This document shows, in pieces, positions 46,230-55,049 of a DNA stretch of 64,000 nt. The translations under genes and the position numbers were made by a program. Where the stretch lies: the NCBI RefSeq assembly GCF_002287505.1, contig NZ_CP019688.1, forward strand, positions 2,158,674 to 2,222,673. The letters run 5' to 3'. Numbering within the stretch: the stretch's first letter is position 1; each line of letters opens with the position of its first letter. Under the pieces are notes generated by a model. That model worked only from the letters and a program-made list of their open reading frames with translations. It made no database searches and had not been told where the DNA came from. The DNA is from Corynebacterium glaucum (GTDB taxonomy: Bacteria > Actinomycetota > Actinomycetes > Mycobacteriales > Mycobacteriaceae).

Positions 46230-48041
46230 CTAGCGCACCACCTGCGGCGCGAAGAACGCGAACAAACCGCCGAGCGCCGCGAGCACGGCGACGATCACGC
46301 CGACCGCAGCAGGCATACCGGATCCAGACGAGCCTGTGGAACCATCCTGCTGCGGGTTCGGCGACGGTTGGGAGCCAGCGTTCGAACCCGCGCCGGCAGC
46401 CTGGTTTCGCACCGCGTCAGACGCGGTGAGGCGGCCCTGCTTGGAGAAGTCCTGGTACTTGATCAGCTTCGTCGTGCCCTCCGGGTTGGTGGCACTGTGG
46501 CCAGCCTTGAAATCCCAGGCCTCGACGCGGACGCGGTCGTCGTAGATCTTCACGCGGAGGCCGGATGCGGCCTGCTCGTCCACGATTTCCTCGTCGTGGT
46601 CGCCGTCGGGCATGTACTCGTTCAAGATCGCACCGGTGTTCACTACCGGGAATCCGATCGCGCCTTCCTGAGTGCCGTCGTAACGTCGCGTCCCCCACCA
46701 GTTGTTCTGGTACAGCGATGCATGCGAGTGGCTGGTGAATGCAACGACGTCGTTGTACTTCGACAGGACGTTGGAAAGTGCCTGCTGATTCTCGAAGTCG
46801 TTCTGGTACCACGCCGAGTGGGACATGGACACCGTCTGCGGCAGTAGCGGGTGGGTGAAGACGAGTGCAGTCACACCCTGGCTATCCCAGTACGCGAGGC
46901 GAGAGTCGAGCCAGGCGAGCTGCTCGGCCGACAGGCGTTGAAACGGTTCTTTACCGTCACGGTCGGAGTCTTGGTAGTACTCGGTGGAGATGCCGATCAT
47001 CGGCACACCATCCACGACCTTTTCAAACCACGGCTTGTCCTGCCCGGTGTGCTCGCCCGCGTACTGCATGTAGCGGTCCATCTTTTCTTGGAAGTCCAGC
47101 TCGTGGCCGTAGAGCTCGTGGTTGCCGATGGTCCAGAACTCCTCGCCGGAATCGTGTGGCATTGCCTCGCGTGCGGCGAGGAAGGTGTCCCACTGTTCCT
47201 GCGTGCCCAGATCGACCAGGTCGCCGTTGATCACCAGCGCGTCAGCTTTTTCAGGCATCGCGTTGAGCCGCGCCACTGCCAGCTTGAAGTCTTCGGGGTC
47301 ATCTTGGGTGTCAGAGATGACGTCGATAATGGCCTTCGGCTGCTCCGCGACTTGCGTGAACGGAGCACGAACCGCAACATTGTCCAGCGCCCACCAGTAG
47401 TCGTCGTTGCCGCCGAGGTAGGAGAAGGTCACCTGCATCTGGCTCGCGCCGGCCGGAACATCGATCTCGAAGTACTCGTGGGAGGAGTAGCGGTCCGCAT
47501 CGAACGTGGCGACGGTCTGTTGTGCTCCCCCATCGAAGCTCACGCTCACCTGGGCGGTCTGGCCCGACTTGCCCTGGCGGTAGTGGTGGTCGAACTCGAG
47601 CGCGACGGTGCCCTGGCCACTGACGTTGATGTTGGCGCTGGTAAGTGAAGCGTCCATCGAGTCGCGCGGCGCGAGGCGCTGCTGCTTCGAGTCGATGATT
47701 GCCACCTGATCGTGGCCCTGGGTGAAGTAGTGGCGCTGTTCCGTGCCAGACGTCCAGGTCCAGCGCCGGATGGTGGAGAGCGTCCACCCGTTCCAGCGTT
47801 CCTCGCCAGAGGTCACGCCGGTGACGTCTTGTTTCCAGCCCTTCGGCATGTCGTGGGTGAAGTGGGCCGGGTTCGGGACTGCATCGAAGCTTTCGAAGTA
47901 CAGGTACGGACGGGCCGAAGCGGGCAGGGTTTCCGGTTGAGCGGCGACGGCCTGGGTGAGGCCGAGCGGAAGAGCGATGACAGTAGCGGTTGCGATGGCG
48001 GTTGCGGTGGCGGTAGCGAGGAACGAGTTGCGCAGCGTCAT
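46230..48041 (-). CDS. Exported calcineurin-like metallophosphatase with C-terminal anchor
   Basis: 603 residues. Signal peptide (to about residue 33, AVAAQ), an N-terminal beta-sandwich that looks carbohydrate-binding-like (residues 45-225), then a metallophosphatase core: DVISDTQDD, INGDLVDLG, IGNHELYG, FTHPLLP and TSHSHA, which give the two-metal ligands. A Ser/Gly/Pro linker leads to a C-terminal hydrophobic segment (AAVGVIVAVLAALGGLFAFF) and a short basic end, like the other anchored exported proteins here. Substrate unknown; may be a cell-surface phosphoesterase. Confidence 0.85.
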   Translation of the reverse strand: MTLRNSFLATATATAIATATVIALPLGLTQAVAAQPETLPASARPYLYFESFDAVPNPAHFTHDMPKGWKQDVTGVTSGEERWNGWTLSTIRRWTWTSGTEQRHYFTQGHDQVAIIDSKQQRLAPRDSMDASLTSANINVSGQGTVALEFDHHYRQGKSGQTAQVSVSFDGGAQQTVATFDADRYSSHEYFEIDVPAGASQMQVTFSYLGGNDDYWWALDNVAVRAPFTQVAEQPKAIIDVISDTQDDPEDFKLAVARLNAMPEKADALVINGDLVDLGTQEQWDTFLAAREAMPHDSGEEFWTIGNHELYGHELDFQEKMDRYMQYAGEHTGQDKPWFEKVVDGVPMIGISTEYYQDSDRDGKEPFQRLSAEQLAWLDSRLAYWDSQGVTALVFTHPLLPQTVSMSHSAWYQNDFENQQALSNVLSKYNDVVAFTSHSHASLYQNNWWGTRRYDGTQEGAIGFPVVNTGAILNEYMPDGDHDEEIVDEQAASGLRVKIYDDRVRVEAWDFKAGHSATNPEGTTKLIKYQDFSKQGRLTASDAVRNQAAGAGSNAGSQPSPNPQQDGSTGSSGSGMPAAVGVIVAVLAALGGLFAFFAPQVVR

Positions 48042-48234
48042 ACGCCAAAAATTACTCCACCCGACCAGGTTCCGCTTGGCAAGCTTTCAGCCCACTCTCA
48101 GCGAATTTGGCAGCGATTACCGGCACCCTTTCCCTTACTAGACAGGGTGGTGTATTTTCTTCATACAGATCGGTTTCCGGGCCGCCAACGGTTGCCAGGA
48201 AGACCGTCTCACCTGCAAGAGAAAGTAGAACAAC

Positions 48235-49122
48235 ATGTCTATCATCCCGAATCGCAAGCGCATCGCGGCGGGCGTCGCCGCTGTCCTCGCAGCAGTGAGC
48301 CTCACCGCTTGCTCCTCCGACTCCTCCGGTTCGAGCGACTCCGCCGGTTCCGATGCCCCTTCCGCCTCGAGCAGCTTCCGAGATGTGGATGCCATCAAGG
48401 AGGACGGCACGGTGAAGATCGGCGTGTTCTCCGATAAGGCGCCGTTCGGCTACGTCGATGCGAACGGCGGCTACGCCGGATACGACATCGAGTACGGCAA
48501 CCGCCTCGGCGAGGACCTCGGCGTCGAAGTTGAGTACGTCCCGGTCGAAGCCGCCTCGCGCGTCGAGTTCCTGGACACCAACAAGGTCGACATCATCCTG
48601 GCCAATTTCACCGTCACCCCGGAGCGCCAGGAGAAGGTCGACTTCGCCAACCCGTACATGAAGGTCTCGCTCGGCGCGGTCACCCCGGATGCCAAGCCGC
48701 TGAACAGCGTCGAGGAGCTCGAGGGCAAGAACGTCATCGTGGTCAAGGGCACGACCGCAGAGGCTTACCTGGAAGAGAACCACCCGGAGATCAAACTCAC
48801 TAAGTTCGAGCAGTACACCGAAGCCACCAATGCGCTTATCGACGGCCGGGGCGACGCCTGGGTCACCGACAACACCGAGGCGCTCGCATGGGCTGAGCAG
48901 ACCCCTGGTTTCACCGCGACCATCCCGACACTGGGTGACATCGACACGATCGCTGGCGCAGTAGCCAAGGGCAACACCAGCCTGAAGGACTGGATGAACG
49001 ACGAGCTGGTCGAGCTGGGCAAGGAGAACTTCTTCCACGACGCCTACGAGAAGACCCTGAAGCCGGTCTACGGCGACGCGGTCTCCGCAGACGACCTCGT
49101 CGTTGAGGGCGGCAAGCTCTAA
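48235..49122 (+). CDS. Polar amino acid ABC transporter substrate-binding lipoprotein
   Basis: 295 residues; lipobox LTAC at about residue 26 after MSIIPNRKRIAAGVAAVLAA. The mature part is a family 3 solute-binding protein (IGVFSDKAPFGYVDANGGYAGYDIEYG; VDIILANFTVTPERQEKVDF; GTTAEAYLEEN). Substrate is probably glutamate, cystine or a related amino acid; the sequence does not decide. First gene of a four-gene operon with two permeases and an ATPase. Confidence 0.9.
   Translation: MSIIPNRKRIAAGVAAVLAAVSLTACSSDSSGSSDSAGSDAPSASSSFRDVDAIKEDGTVKIGVFSDKAPFGYVDANGGYAGYDIEYGNRLGEDLGVEVEYVPVEAASRVEFLDTNKVDIILANFTVTPERQEKVDFANPYMKVSLGAVTPDAKPLNSVEELEGKNVIVVKGTTAEAYLEENHPEIKLTKFEQYTEATNALIDGRGDAWVTDNTEALAWAEQTPGFTATIPTLGDIDTIAGAVAKGNTSLKDWMNDELVELGKENFFHDAYEKTLKPVYGDAVSADDLVVEGGKL
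48834..48844 (+). repeat. Copy 9 of 11-mer GCTTATCGACG
   Basis: Exact copy in the binding-protein gene, read A-L-I-D-G. Confidence 0.9.
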
Positions 49123-49126
49123 TCCA

Positions 49127-49786
49127 ATGGATTTCTCGGTCGTCGCCGATAACATCCCGGTCTACGCTCAGGCGGCAGTCCTCACTGTGAGGGTTGCCGC
49201 CAAAGGCATTTTGCTGGCGTTTCTCGTTGGCGCGCTCTGCGCCACCATCAGGTACTTTCGCATCCCGGTGCTGCGCCAACTCACCACGGCCTACATCGAG
49301 GTCTCCCGCAACACTCCCCTACTTGTGCAGCTCTTCTTCCTCTACTTCGGCCTGCCGAAGTTGGGCATCGTCATCGAGTCGGAGACTTGTGCGGTAATCG
49401 GGCTCGGGTTCCTCGGCGGTTCATACATGGCCGAGGCAATTCGTGCGGGTCTGGAAGGCGTGCCGGCCAGCCAGATGCAGTCGTCGTTAAGCCTGGGCAT
49501 GAGCCGTACCCAAGCCCTGCGACATGTGATCACTCCGCAGGCCACTGCCCTGGCTCTGCCCGCGCTGACGGCGAACATCATCTTCCTGATCAAGGAGACA
49601 TCGGTGGTGAGCATCGTCGCACTGCCGGATTTGGTGTACACGGCGAAGGAGCAGATCGGGCAGACCTACGAAACCCGCGAGGCGCTGCTTCTGCTGGTCA
49701 CGTTCTACCTGATCATTTTGCTGCCCATTTCGCTGGTGGCCGGTGCCGTTGAGAGGAAGGTGCGCGCGAATGTTTTCGGATCTTGA
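49127..49786 (+). CDS. Amino acid ABC transporter permease (first)
   Basis: 219 residues, about five membrane helices, with the EAA loop around EAIRAGLEGVPASQMQSSLSLGMS typical of His/Glu/Gln/Arg-type permeases. ATG at 49127, five bases after the binding-protein stop. Forms a heterodimer with the next permease. Confidence 0.9.
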   Translation: MDFSVVADNIPVYAQAAVLTVRVAAKGILLAFLVGALCATIRYFRIPVLRQLTTAYIEVSRNTPLLVQLFFLYFGLPKLGIVIESETCAVIGLGFLGGSYMAEAIRAGLEGVPASQMQSSLSLGMSRTQALRHVITPQATALALPALTANIIFLIKETSVVSIVALPDLVYTAKEQIGQTYETREALLLLVTFYLIILLPISLVAGAVERKVRANVFGS

Positions 49787-50441
49787 GGTACTCGCGCAGG
49801 GCAACAACTTCGCCCGCCTGCTCCAAGGCCTCGGAGTCTCGGTGCAGATCGCGCTGATCTCCATGGCGCTTTCGATCGTGCTGGGTACGCTCCTTGGCGT
49901 TGTCATGACGTCGAAAAGCAAAATTGTGCGGGTAGTGACCCAGTTCTACCTGCAGTTTGTGCGCATCATGCCGCAACTGGTGCTGCTGTTTCTGGTGTAC
50001 TTCGACCTCACGCGCGGCTTCGGGATCAACCTCGACGCCAAGGTTGCGGCAATCATCGTGTTCACCCTGTGGGGCACCGCCGAGATGGGCGATCTGGTGC
50101 GCGCCTCTATTCAGGCGGTGCCGCGGCACCAATACCTCTCCGCCGCGGCGCTGGGCATTGAGGGCCGCGACCTCTACCGCCACGTGGTGCTGCCGCAGGC
50201 GGTGCGCGGGCTGTTGCCGCTGACCATCAACCTGACCAACCGCATGATCATGACCACCTCGCTCGTGGCGCTAATCGGCGTCGTCGAGGTGCTCAAAGTC
50301 GCACAGCAGATCATTGACGCGAACCGTTTCGACTACCCCAGCGCCGCCCTGTGGATCTACGGCGTGGTGTTTGTGCTCTACTTCCTCGTGTGTTTCCCCA
50401 TCTCGCTCGCCGCGCGCAAGCTTGAAGAAAGGTGGCAGTAA
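49770..50441 (+). CDS. Amino acid ABC transporter permease (second)
   Basis: 223 residues; ATG at 49770 overlaps the end of the first permease by 17 bases. EAA-type loop GDLVRASIQAVPRHQYLSAAALGIEG is visible. Second membrane subunit of the same importer. Confidence 0.9.
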   Translation: MFSDLEVLAQGNNFARLLQGLGVSVQIALISMALSIVLGTLLGVVMTSKSKIVRVVTQFYLQFVRIMPQLVLLFLVYFDLTRGFGINLDAKVAAIIVFTLWGTAEMGDLVRASIQAVPRHQYLSAAALGIEGRDLYRHVVLPQAVRGLLPLTINLTNRMIMTTSLVALIGVVEVLKVAQQIIDANRFDYPSAALWIYGVVFVLYFLVCFPISLAARKLEERWQ

Positions 50442-51176
50442 ATGGAGCTTTTGAAGCTTCACGACGTCCGCAAGACCTACCCCAACGGCCACCGAGCCCT
50501 CGACGGGGTGAGCTTGAGCGTGGATCGCGGCGAGGTCGTGGCCATCATCGGCCCGTCCGGTTGCGGTAAGTCGACCCTGCTCAAAACGGTCAATGGCCTC
50601 GAGCCGGTGGACTCGGGGCACATTCTTGTCGACGGCCGCGACGTCACCCTCGCCACGACGCGCCTGAAAGACGTGCGCGCTGATGTGGGCATGGTGTTTC
50701 AGTCCTACGACCTGTTCCCGCACCTGACGGTGATGAAGAACCTGCTGCTCGCCCCCAAAGTGGTGCAAGGTGCGAACGAGGCGCAGGCGCGCGAGCGGGC
50801 CATGGAGCTGCTCGAGCGAGTCGGCCTGGCGGATAAGGCAGACGCGCGCCCGCGCGAGCTATCCGGCGGGCAACAACAGCGCGTGGCAATCGTGCGCGCG
50901 CTGATGATGGAGCCGAAAGCATTGCTTCTCGACGAGATCACCGCCTCCCTCGATCCCGAGATCGTTCGGGAGGTGTTGGAGGTGGTTGTGGGACTCGCGC
51001 GCGACGGGATGACGATGCTTGTGGTGACTCACGAGATGTCGTTTGCGAAGGCAGTTGCCGATCGCGTGGTGTTCATGGACGCCGGTCGCATTGTGGAGGT
51101 AGCGCCGCCGGAGGAGTTCTTTGCATCGCCGTCCAGCGATCGCGCAAAGCGCTTCTTAGACCAGCTGGTTTTCTAG
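50442..51176 (+). CDS. Amino acid ABC transporter ATP-binding protein
   Basis: 244 residues with Walker A GPSGCGKST, Q-loop MVFQSYDLFPH, signature LSGGQQQR and Walker B ALLLDEITASLD, then the H-loop VTHEM. Starts directly at the stop of the second permease. The subunit order binding protein-permease-permease-ATPase differs from gluABCD of C. glutamicum, where the ATPase comes first. Confidence 0.93.
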   Translation: MELLKLHDVRKTYPNGHRALDGVSLSVDRGEVVAIIGPSGCGKSTLLKTVNGLEPVDSGHILVDGRDVTLATTRLKDVRADVGMVFQSYDLFPHLTVMKNLLLAPKVVQGANEAQARERAMELLERVGLADKADARPRELSGGQQQRVAIVRALMMEPKALLLDEITASLDPEIVREVLEVVVGLARDGMTMLVVTHEMSFAKAVADRVVFMDAGRIVEVAPPEEFFASPSSDRAKRFLDQLVF

Positions 51177-51490
51177 GGCGTTCGGCTGCCGAGGTGTTGG
51201 CTAGCTGAAGTCGCTGGGAGCTTTGCATTGGGCGCGGGGCCGGCGCCCCTGCATTTGTCCGGCATTTGCCCGGCAATGGTACAGACAAGTTGAGTAGTCG
51301 AATGCTGCACGCCACTTTCTTCTAGCAACATGGTTCTCACCAGTGATAATGACCACGAATCCCGCAAGATCCGCTTCCTGCATTCAGCACCGATTTGACC
51401 TAACCGCTACTCTTCTTGGGGGAAATGGTTCTATTTTCTGGAGCTTATTTATACTTGCTCTCGCCCTACTGATCTTCCCAGGAGACTTTA
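51177..51490. other. 314-base non-coding gap before an exported coiled-coil gene
   Basis: Contains GC-rich inverted sequence (GGGGCCGGCGCCCC, 51236-51249) that may end the ABC operon, and AT-rich DNA near 51430-51460 (TTATTTATACTT) that could be the promoter of the next gene. No open frame in it looks real. Confidence 0.5.
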
Positions 51491-52564
51491 ATGAAGAAGA
51501 CCTTCCGCGCCAGCCTCGTTGCCGTTGCGCTTGGCGTCAGCACGATCACCGTTCCGGCCGCGTTCGCTCAGGAACCGACAACCTCCGCCGCTACCGCCAA
51601 CCAGTCGGGCGATCAGTCGATCGCAGAGGCAGAGGCCGCGGTTAAGGACAAGGAGCAAGCCCTCGCTGCCGCCAAGCAGGAAGCTGCGTCCGCCAAGGCT
51701 GCGGCTGAGACCGCTGCCGCAGCCGCTGCCGAGGCACAGGACAAGGTAGACGCTGCGAAGAAGGAAGAGGCCGCGGCCGCAAAGCCGATTGCAGATCTCG
51801 AAGCCGCACAGGCAAAGAGCGATGCAGCGCAGAAGACTGTTGAGGACCTCCGCGCCGCCGAGATTGTCCAGGAAGAGCGCCTCTACACCGCAATGGTGGA
51901 GCTGGAAGCTGCAAAGGAGCGCAGCCGCAACGCAATCAACCACGTCGACGTGCGCAAGGCCACCGCCGACGTGCTTAAGTGGACCAACGAGCACCTCGCC
52001 GCGATCAAGGACCTGATCGCGGCACAGGAAGCAACGAACGCAGCACGCCCGGAGGCAGAGACCGCCCTAACTGAACTGACAGCTGCCGAAGAGGCCGCAG
52101 CCCCGAAGCAAGCTGCTTTGACTGAGGCGCAAGAGAAGACTGCTGCAGCTCTGGCTGAACTGGAGAAGGCTAACGCTAAGAAGTCCGAGGCCGAAAAGGC
52201 GCTTAAGGACGCCAACGACAAGGTCAAGGCACTAGGGGGGCAGACGGACGCCGAGCCGACCACCAGCGCGACCTCCACCGAATCCACGACCACCACCGAG
52301 GCGGCGGAGCCGACCACTTCGGAGACTTCGACCGAATCCTCCACCACGACGACGACCGCGACTTCCACCGAGGCTGCGGAGCCGACCACCTCGGAGGCCG
52401 CGAGCGAGACCGCGACCACCACCGAGTCGACCACCACTCAGCAGCCCAAGCCGCGCCCCACGACTCCGGTCGCTGACGCTGTAGTTGGCGTGATCACGGT
52501 CATCTCCACCACCATCACCACCCTGTGGGATCAGGTGAAGCGCGCATTCCCGTGGCGGCGCTAA
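51491..52564 (+). CDS. Exported Ala/Glu coiled-coil protein with Thr/Ser repeat tail
   Basis: 357 residues. Signal peptide (MKKTFRASLVAVALGVSTIT, cut after AFA), a long heptad-rich coiled coil to about residue 250, then Thr/Ser/Glu repeats (AEPTTSETSTESS type) that probably cross the cell wall, and a C-terminal amphipathic segment VVGVITVISTTITTLW ending in basic residues. Unlike the other anchored proteins, the last hydrophobic stretch is short. Ribosome site AGGAG. Function unknown. Confidence 0.72.
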   Translation: MKKTFRASLVAVALGVSTITVPAAFAQEPTTSAATANQSGDQSIAEAEAAVKDKEQALAAAKQEAASAKAAAETAAAAAAEAQDKVDAAKKEEAAAAKPIADLEAAQAKSDAAQKTVEDLRAAEIVQEERLYTAMVELEAAKERSRNAINHVDVRKATADVLKWTNEHLAAIKDLIAAQEATNAARPEAETALTELTAAEEAAAPKQAALTEAQEKTAAALAELEKANAKKSEAEKALKDANDKVKALGGQTDAEPTTSATSTESTTTTEAAEPTTSETSTESSTTTTTATSTEAAEPTTSEAASETATTTESTTTQQPKPRPTTPVADAVVGVITVISTTITTLWDQVKRAFPWRR

Positions 52565-52582
52565 CTTACGCCTAAAACGCTA

Positions 52583-53245
52583 TTAGGGCCGCGCGTCCCA
52601 CGCGGCCTGCACGCCCGCGTCGCGTTCAGCTTCGGTGAACAGCGACGGGGCGAACTGCTGCTTCACGTTTGCCACGGTCTCGGCGGACTTGCCGGCAAAG
52701 TTGCCGGCAAAGGCAAGCGCGTCTTCGAGGCTGCCGCGGCCGACGGCGAAACCGGTAGCTACCGCGGTATCGACGTCCAGCGGAAGCCCCGCAAGCAGCA
52801 TCGCGCGCGCCCTGGCCCCGCCAATGAGTTCGGCTAAGGCTTCGACGGGCCAAGAATCGACACCGATGCCAATCTTGGTGACCGGAAGCGAGCAGACCGC
52901 GGTCTCGGAAACAACCCGCAGATCGCAGGCCATCGCCAACATCATTCCCGCACCGATCGCGGGCCCGTTCAAATAGGCAACCGCTGGCAGCGGGCTCGCG
53001 ACAATAGTGCGCATCAGCTTGGCAATTACGGGATAGAGCGCGTCCTGGAAATCCGTCTCATCCAAATCGGCACCCGCGCTGAACACGGTGCCCTCCCCGG
53101 TCAGGACGATCGCCCGGGTTGAGGAGGGCGGGTGCAAGATTCCGTCGATAAGCAATGTGCAAAGCTCCTGGCTGAGCGCATTGCGTTTCTCGTGCCGGTC
53201 GAGCGAAATTACGCGAACCGGCCCGGAGTCGACGACCTTAATCAC
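52583..53245 (-). CDS. Enoyl-CoA hydratase/isomerase family protein
   Basis: 220 residues, start GTG 53245, which overlaps the ppk2 stop by eight bases; longer starts lie inside ppk2. Crotonase fold motifs: LDRHEKRNALS, oxyanion hole GAGMMLAMACDLRV and FSAGADLDE. Acts on CoA esters; the short C-terminal region and no obvious pathway partners leave the substrate open. Confidence 0.85.
   Translation of the reverse strand: MIKVVDSGPVRVISLDRHEKRNALSQELCTLLIDGILHPPSSTRAIVLTGEGTVFSAGADLDETDFQDALYPVIAKLMRTIVASPLPAVAYLNGPAIGAGMMLAMACDLRVVSETAVCSLPVTKIGIGVDSWPVEALAELIGGARARAMLLAGLPLDVDTAVATGFAVGRGSLEDALAFAGNFAGKSAETVANVKQQFAPSLFTEAERDAGVQAAWDARP
53143..53153 (-). repeat. Copy 10 of 11-mer GCTTATCGACG
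   Basis: Exact copy on the minus strand, inside the enoyl-CoA hydratase gene, read L-L-I-D-G. Confidence 0.9.
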
Positions 53246-54137
53246 CGATCTGATCGCGCCCCCGCTTAACGATCTTCGGGTCCGGCTCGCCCACGATCTC
53301 ATGATCCTTGTTCGTGTACTCGAACTTGCTCAGAATGTAGCGCATCGCATTGAGGCGGGCGCGCTTCTTGTCGTTGGACTTAATCGTGATCCACGGAGAC
53401 TCGTCGGTGTCCGTGTAGCGGAAAGTCTCCTCCTTCGCGCGCGTGTAGTCGTCCCACTTGTCCAGGCTGGCCAGGTCCATCGGGGAGAGCTTCCACTGGC
53501 GCACCGGATCCACCTGGCGGATGGCGAAACGGGTGCGCTGCTCCTTCTGCGTGACGGAGAACCAGAACTTGGTCAGCGAAATGCCAGAGCCGAGGATCAT
53601 GTTCTCCAGCATCGGCACCTCGCGGAGGAACTCAGCGTGCTGCGACTCGGTGCAGAAGCCCATCACTCGCTCCACACCGGAGCGGTTGTACCAAGAACGG
53701 TCGAAAAACACGATCTCGCCCGCAGCAGGGAAGTGCTCAATGTAGCGCTGGAAGTACCAGGAGGTACTTTCGCGTGGCGACGGCTTCTCCAACGCCACGG
53801 TGCGCGCTCCGCGCGGATTGAGGTGCTCGTTAAAGCGCTTAATAGTGCCACCCTTACCAGCGGCGTCGCGGCCTTCAAACAAGATGATGTGGCGCTGACC
53901 GGTATCTTTCGTCCAATTTTGCCACTTCAGCAGCTCGATCTGGAGGGCGCGCTTCTTCTCCTCGTACTCATCGCGGCTCATCCGCTCTTCGTAGGGGTAC
54001 TGCTCGCGCCACGTCTGAATCGGCGTGCCGTCCGGCATGAGGAGCACCGGGTCGTCCTCGTCAGAATCGTCCACGATCCAGCCTTCGGTCGCGGCGAGGT
54101 CGATCATCGGCATATCGTCATCGTTGTGGTCAGCCAT
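53238..54137 (-). CDS. ppk2: Polyphosphate kinase 2
   Basis: Uses polyphosphate to phosphorylate nucleoside diphosphates, or the reverse. 299 residues from ATG 54137 (MADHNDDDMPMI). Walker A EGRDAAGKGGT at about 88-98, Walker B IVFFDRSWYNRSG, and the lid region with RTRFAIRQVDPVRQWKLSP. Located next to porA/porH as in C. glutamicum. Confidence 0.94.
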   Translation of the reverse strand: MADHNDDDMPMIDLAATEGWIVDDSDEDDPVLLMPDGTPIQTWREQYPYEERMSRDEYEEKKRALQIELLKWQNWTKDTGQRHIILFEGRDAAGKGGTIKRFNEHLNPRGARTVALEKPSPRESTSWYFQRYIEHFPAAGEIVFFDRSWYNRSGVERVMGFCTESQHAEFLREVPMLENMILGSGISLTKFWFSVTQKEQRTRFAIRQVDPVRQWKLSPMDLASLDKWDDYTRAKEETFRYTDTDESPWITIKSNDKKRARLNAMRYILSKFEYTNKDHEIVGEPDPKIVKRGRDQIGD

Positions 54138-54210
54138 ACCGGGAATCTTACGCTGACCGGCCACATGTTGCGGGGTGAGATGGTGGCGGATCAGGCAGCA
54201 GTTGCAATGC

Positions 54211-54237
54211 AAAAAGCCCCGCCAAAAGTGGCGGGGC
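54211..54237 (-). terminator. Rho-independent terminator of porH-porA
   Basis: GCCCCGCCA / TGGCGGGGC nine-pair stem with four-base loop, followed on the minus strand by TTTTT. It lies just after porA. Confidence 0.93.
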
Positions 54238-54268
54238 GAACTGCGAGCGCTTTCTCAGCGCCTAAGCC

Positions 54269-54406
54269 TTAGAGCAGGCCGAGCAGCTTGTGAGCGTTCT
54301 CAGCAGCGCCTGCGAGGGACTTCAGGATGTCCAGAAGAGCGCCAGCGAGGTGAGCGTCGGAGGAGACGAACTTCCAGTTCTCGAGAGCGGTGGTGATGTT
54401 TTCCAT
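54269..54406 (-). CDS. porA: PorA-like cell wall channel peptide, 45 aa
   Basis: MENITTALENWKFVSSDAH... ends AHKLLGLL: 45 residues, the same length and MEN start as the C. glutamicum PorA peptide, and a predicted amphipathic helix without a signal peptide. PorA and PorH form hetero-oligomeric channels in the mycomembrane and can be O-mycoloylated on serine; serines here are at 19, 20 and 30. AGGAG precedes the ATG. The position between ppk2 and porH/groEL2 is the known one. Sequence identity to PorA is weak, so the call rests on size, start and context. Confidence 0.8.
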   Translation of the reverse strand: MENITTALENWKFVSSDAHLAGALLDILKSLAGAAENAHKLLGLL

Positions 54407-54495
54407 GGTTTGCTCCTATTCAGCAAGTATGAGTTGGTGGGTGGCACTAAGTGCCGGGTGACATTGAGTCCGAGAGAACTCGGACCGTCGACTGA

Positions 54496-54651
54496 CTAGT
54501 TAGCCTTAGCTTCCGGGGCCAGGCCGGTCTGCTTGTCGCCCAGCTCGGTGAGCTTCAGGAGGAAGTCCGGGACGAAGCGGAACAGGCCGACGATGTTCTT
54601 GCCGAAGGTCTCGAAGTCCTTGAGCGCGGAGATGATTGCGGAGAGATCCAT
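54496..54651 (-). CDS. porH: PorH-like cell wall channel peptide, 51 aa
   Basis: 51 residues starting MDLSAIISALKDFETFGKNI, close to the C. glutamicum PorH start (MDLSLL...YETFGGNI). It is a short amphipathic helix with no signal peptide; serines at 4 and 8 are mycoloylation candidates. AAGGGG precedes the ATG. It is the first gene of a two-gene transcript with porA, 89 bases upstream of it. Confidence 0.87.
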   Translation of the reverse strand: MDLSAIISALKDFETFGKNIVGLFRFVPDFLLKLTELGDKQTGLAPEAKAN

Positions 54652-55049
54652 GTTGTCCCCTTAAGTGTTGGTGCCAGATGTCTGGCGAGGTTTTGACAGT
54701 TTCCTGACACCCTTCGAGGGGCATCACGGGTTGTAGTATGCCACAGCCAATCTTTCGCGCAAGAGATTCCTCTAAATTCCCAGCCGAATTGGTTTCGAGT
54801 ATTTTGGCGGGTTAGTTAACCCCAACGTTAACTTTTGTTAAGTAATTCCGGCTACCAGCAACATTTGTCGCCGAAAGGTGAATGCCGAGTTACGGCCCCC
54901 TTGTTGATGTAACACCAGTGCACAAAATGCCCGATAAGAGCATCCAAAGCAGGCTTTCCAGGCTCCCACATCCGGGGGTGATTCAGCGCCGAGACTAAAG
55001 TTATCCGCAACGCCTCCACAGAACCCTCCCCTACTTCCAAGGAGCTCCG
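54652..55049. other. 398-base region between porH and the lipase-like gene
   Basis: Holds the porH promoter candidate and an AT-rich stretch (54771-54845) with TTAGTTAACCCCAACGTTAA, which is repeated-like but not a clear operator. The 200 bases next to the lipase-like gene show no gene. Confidence 0.55.
54733..54762 (-). promoter_or_regulatory. Candidate sigma-A promoter of porH
   Basis: On the minus strand TTGCGC, an 18-base spacer, then TACTAC, about 80 bases before the porH ATG. Match is moderate. Confidence 0.4.
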
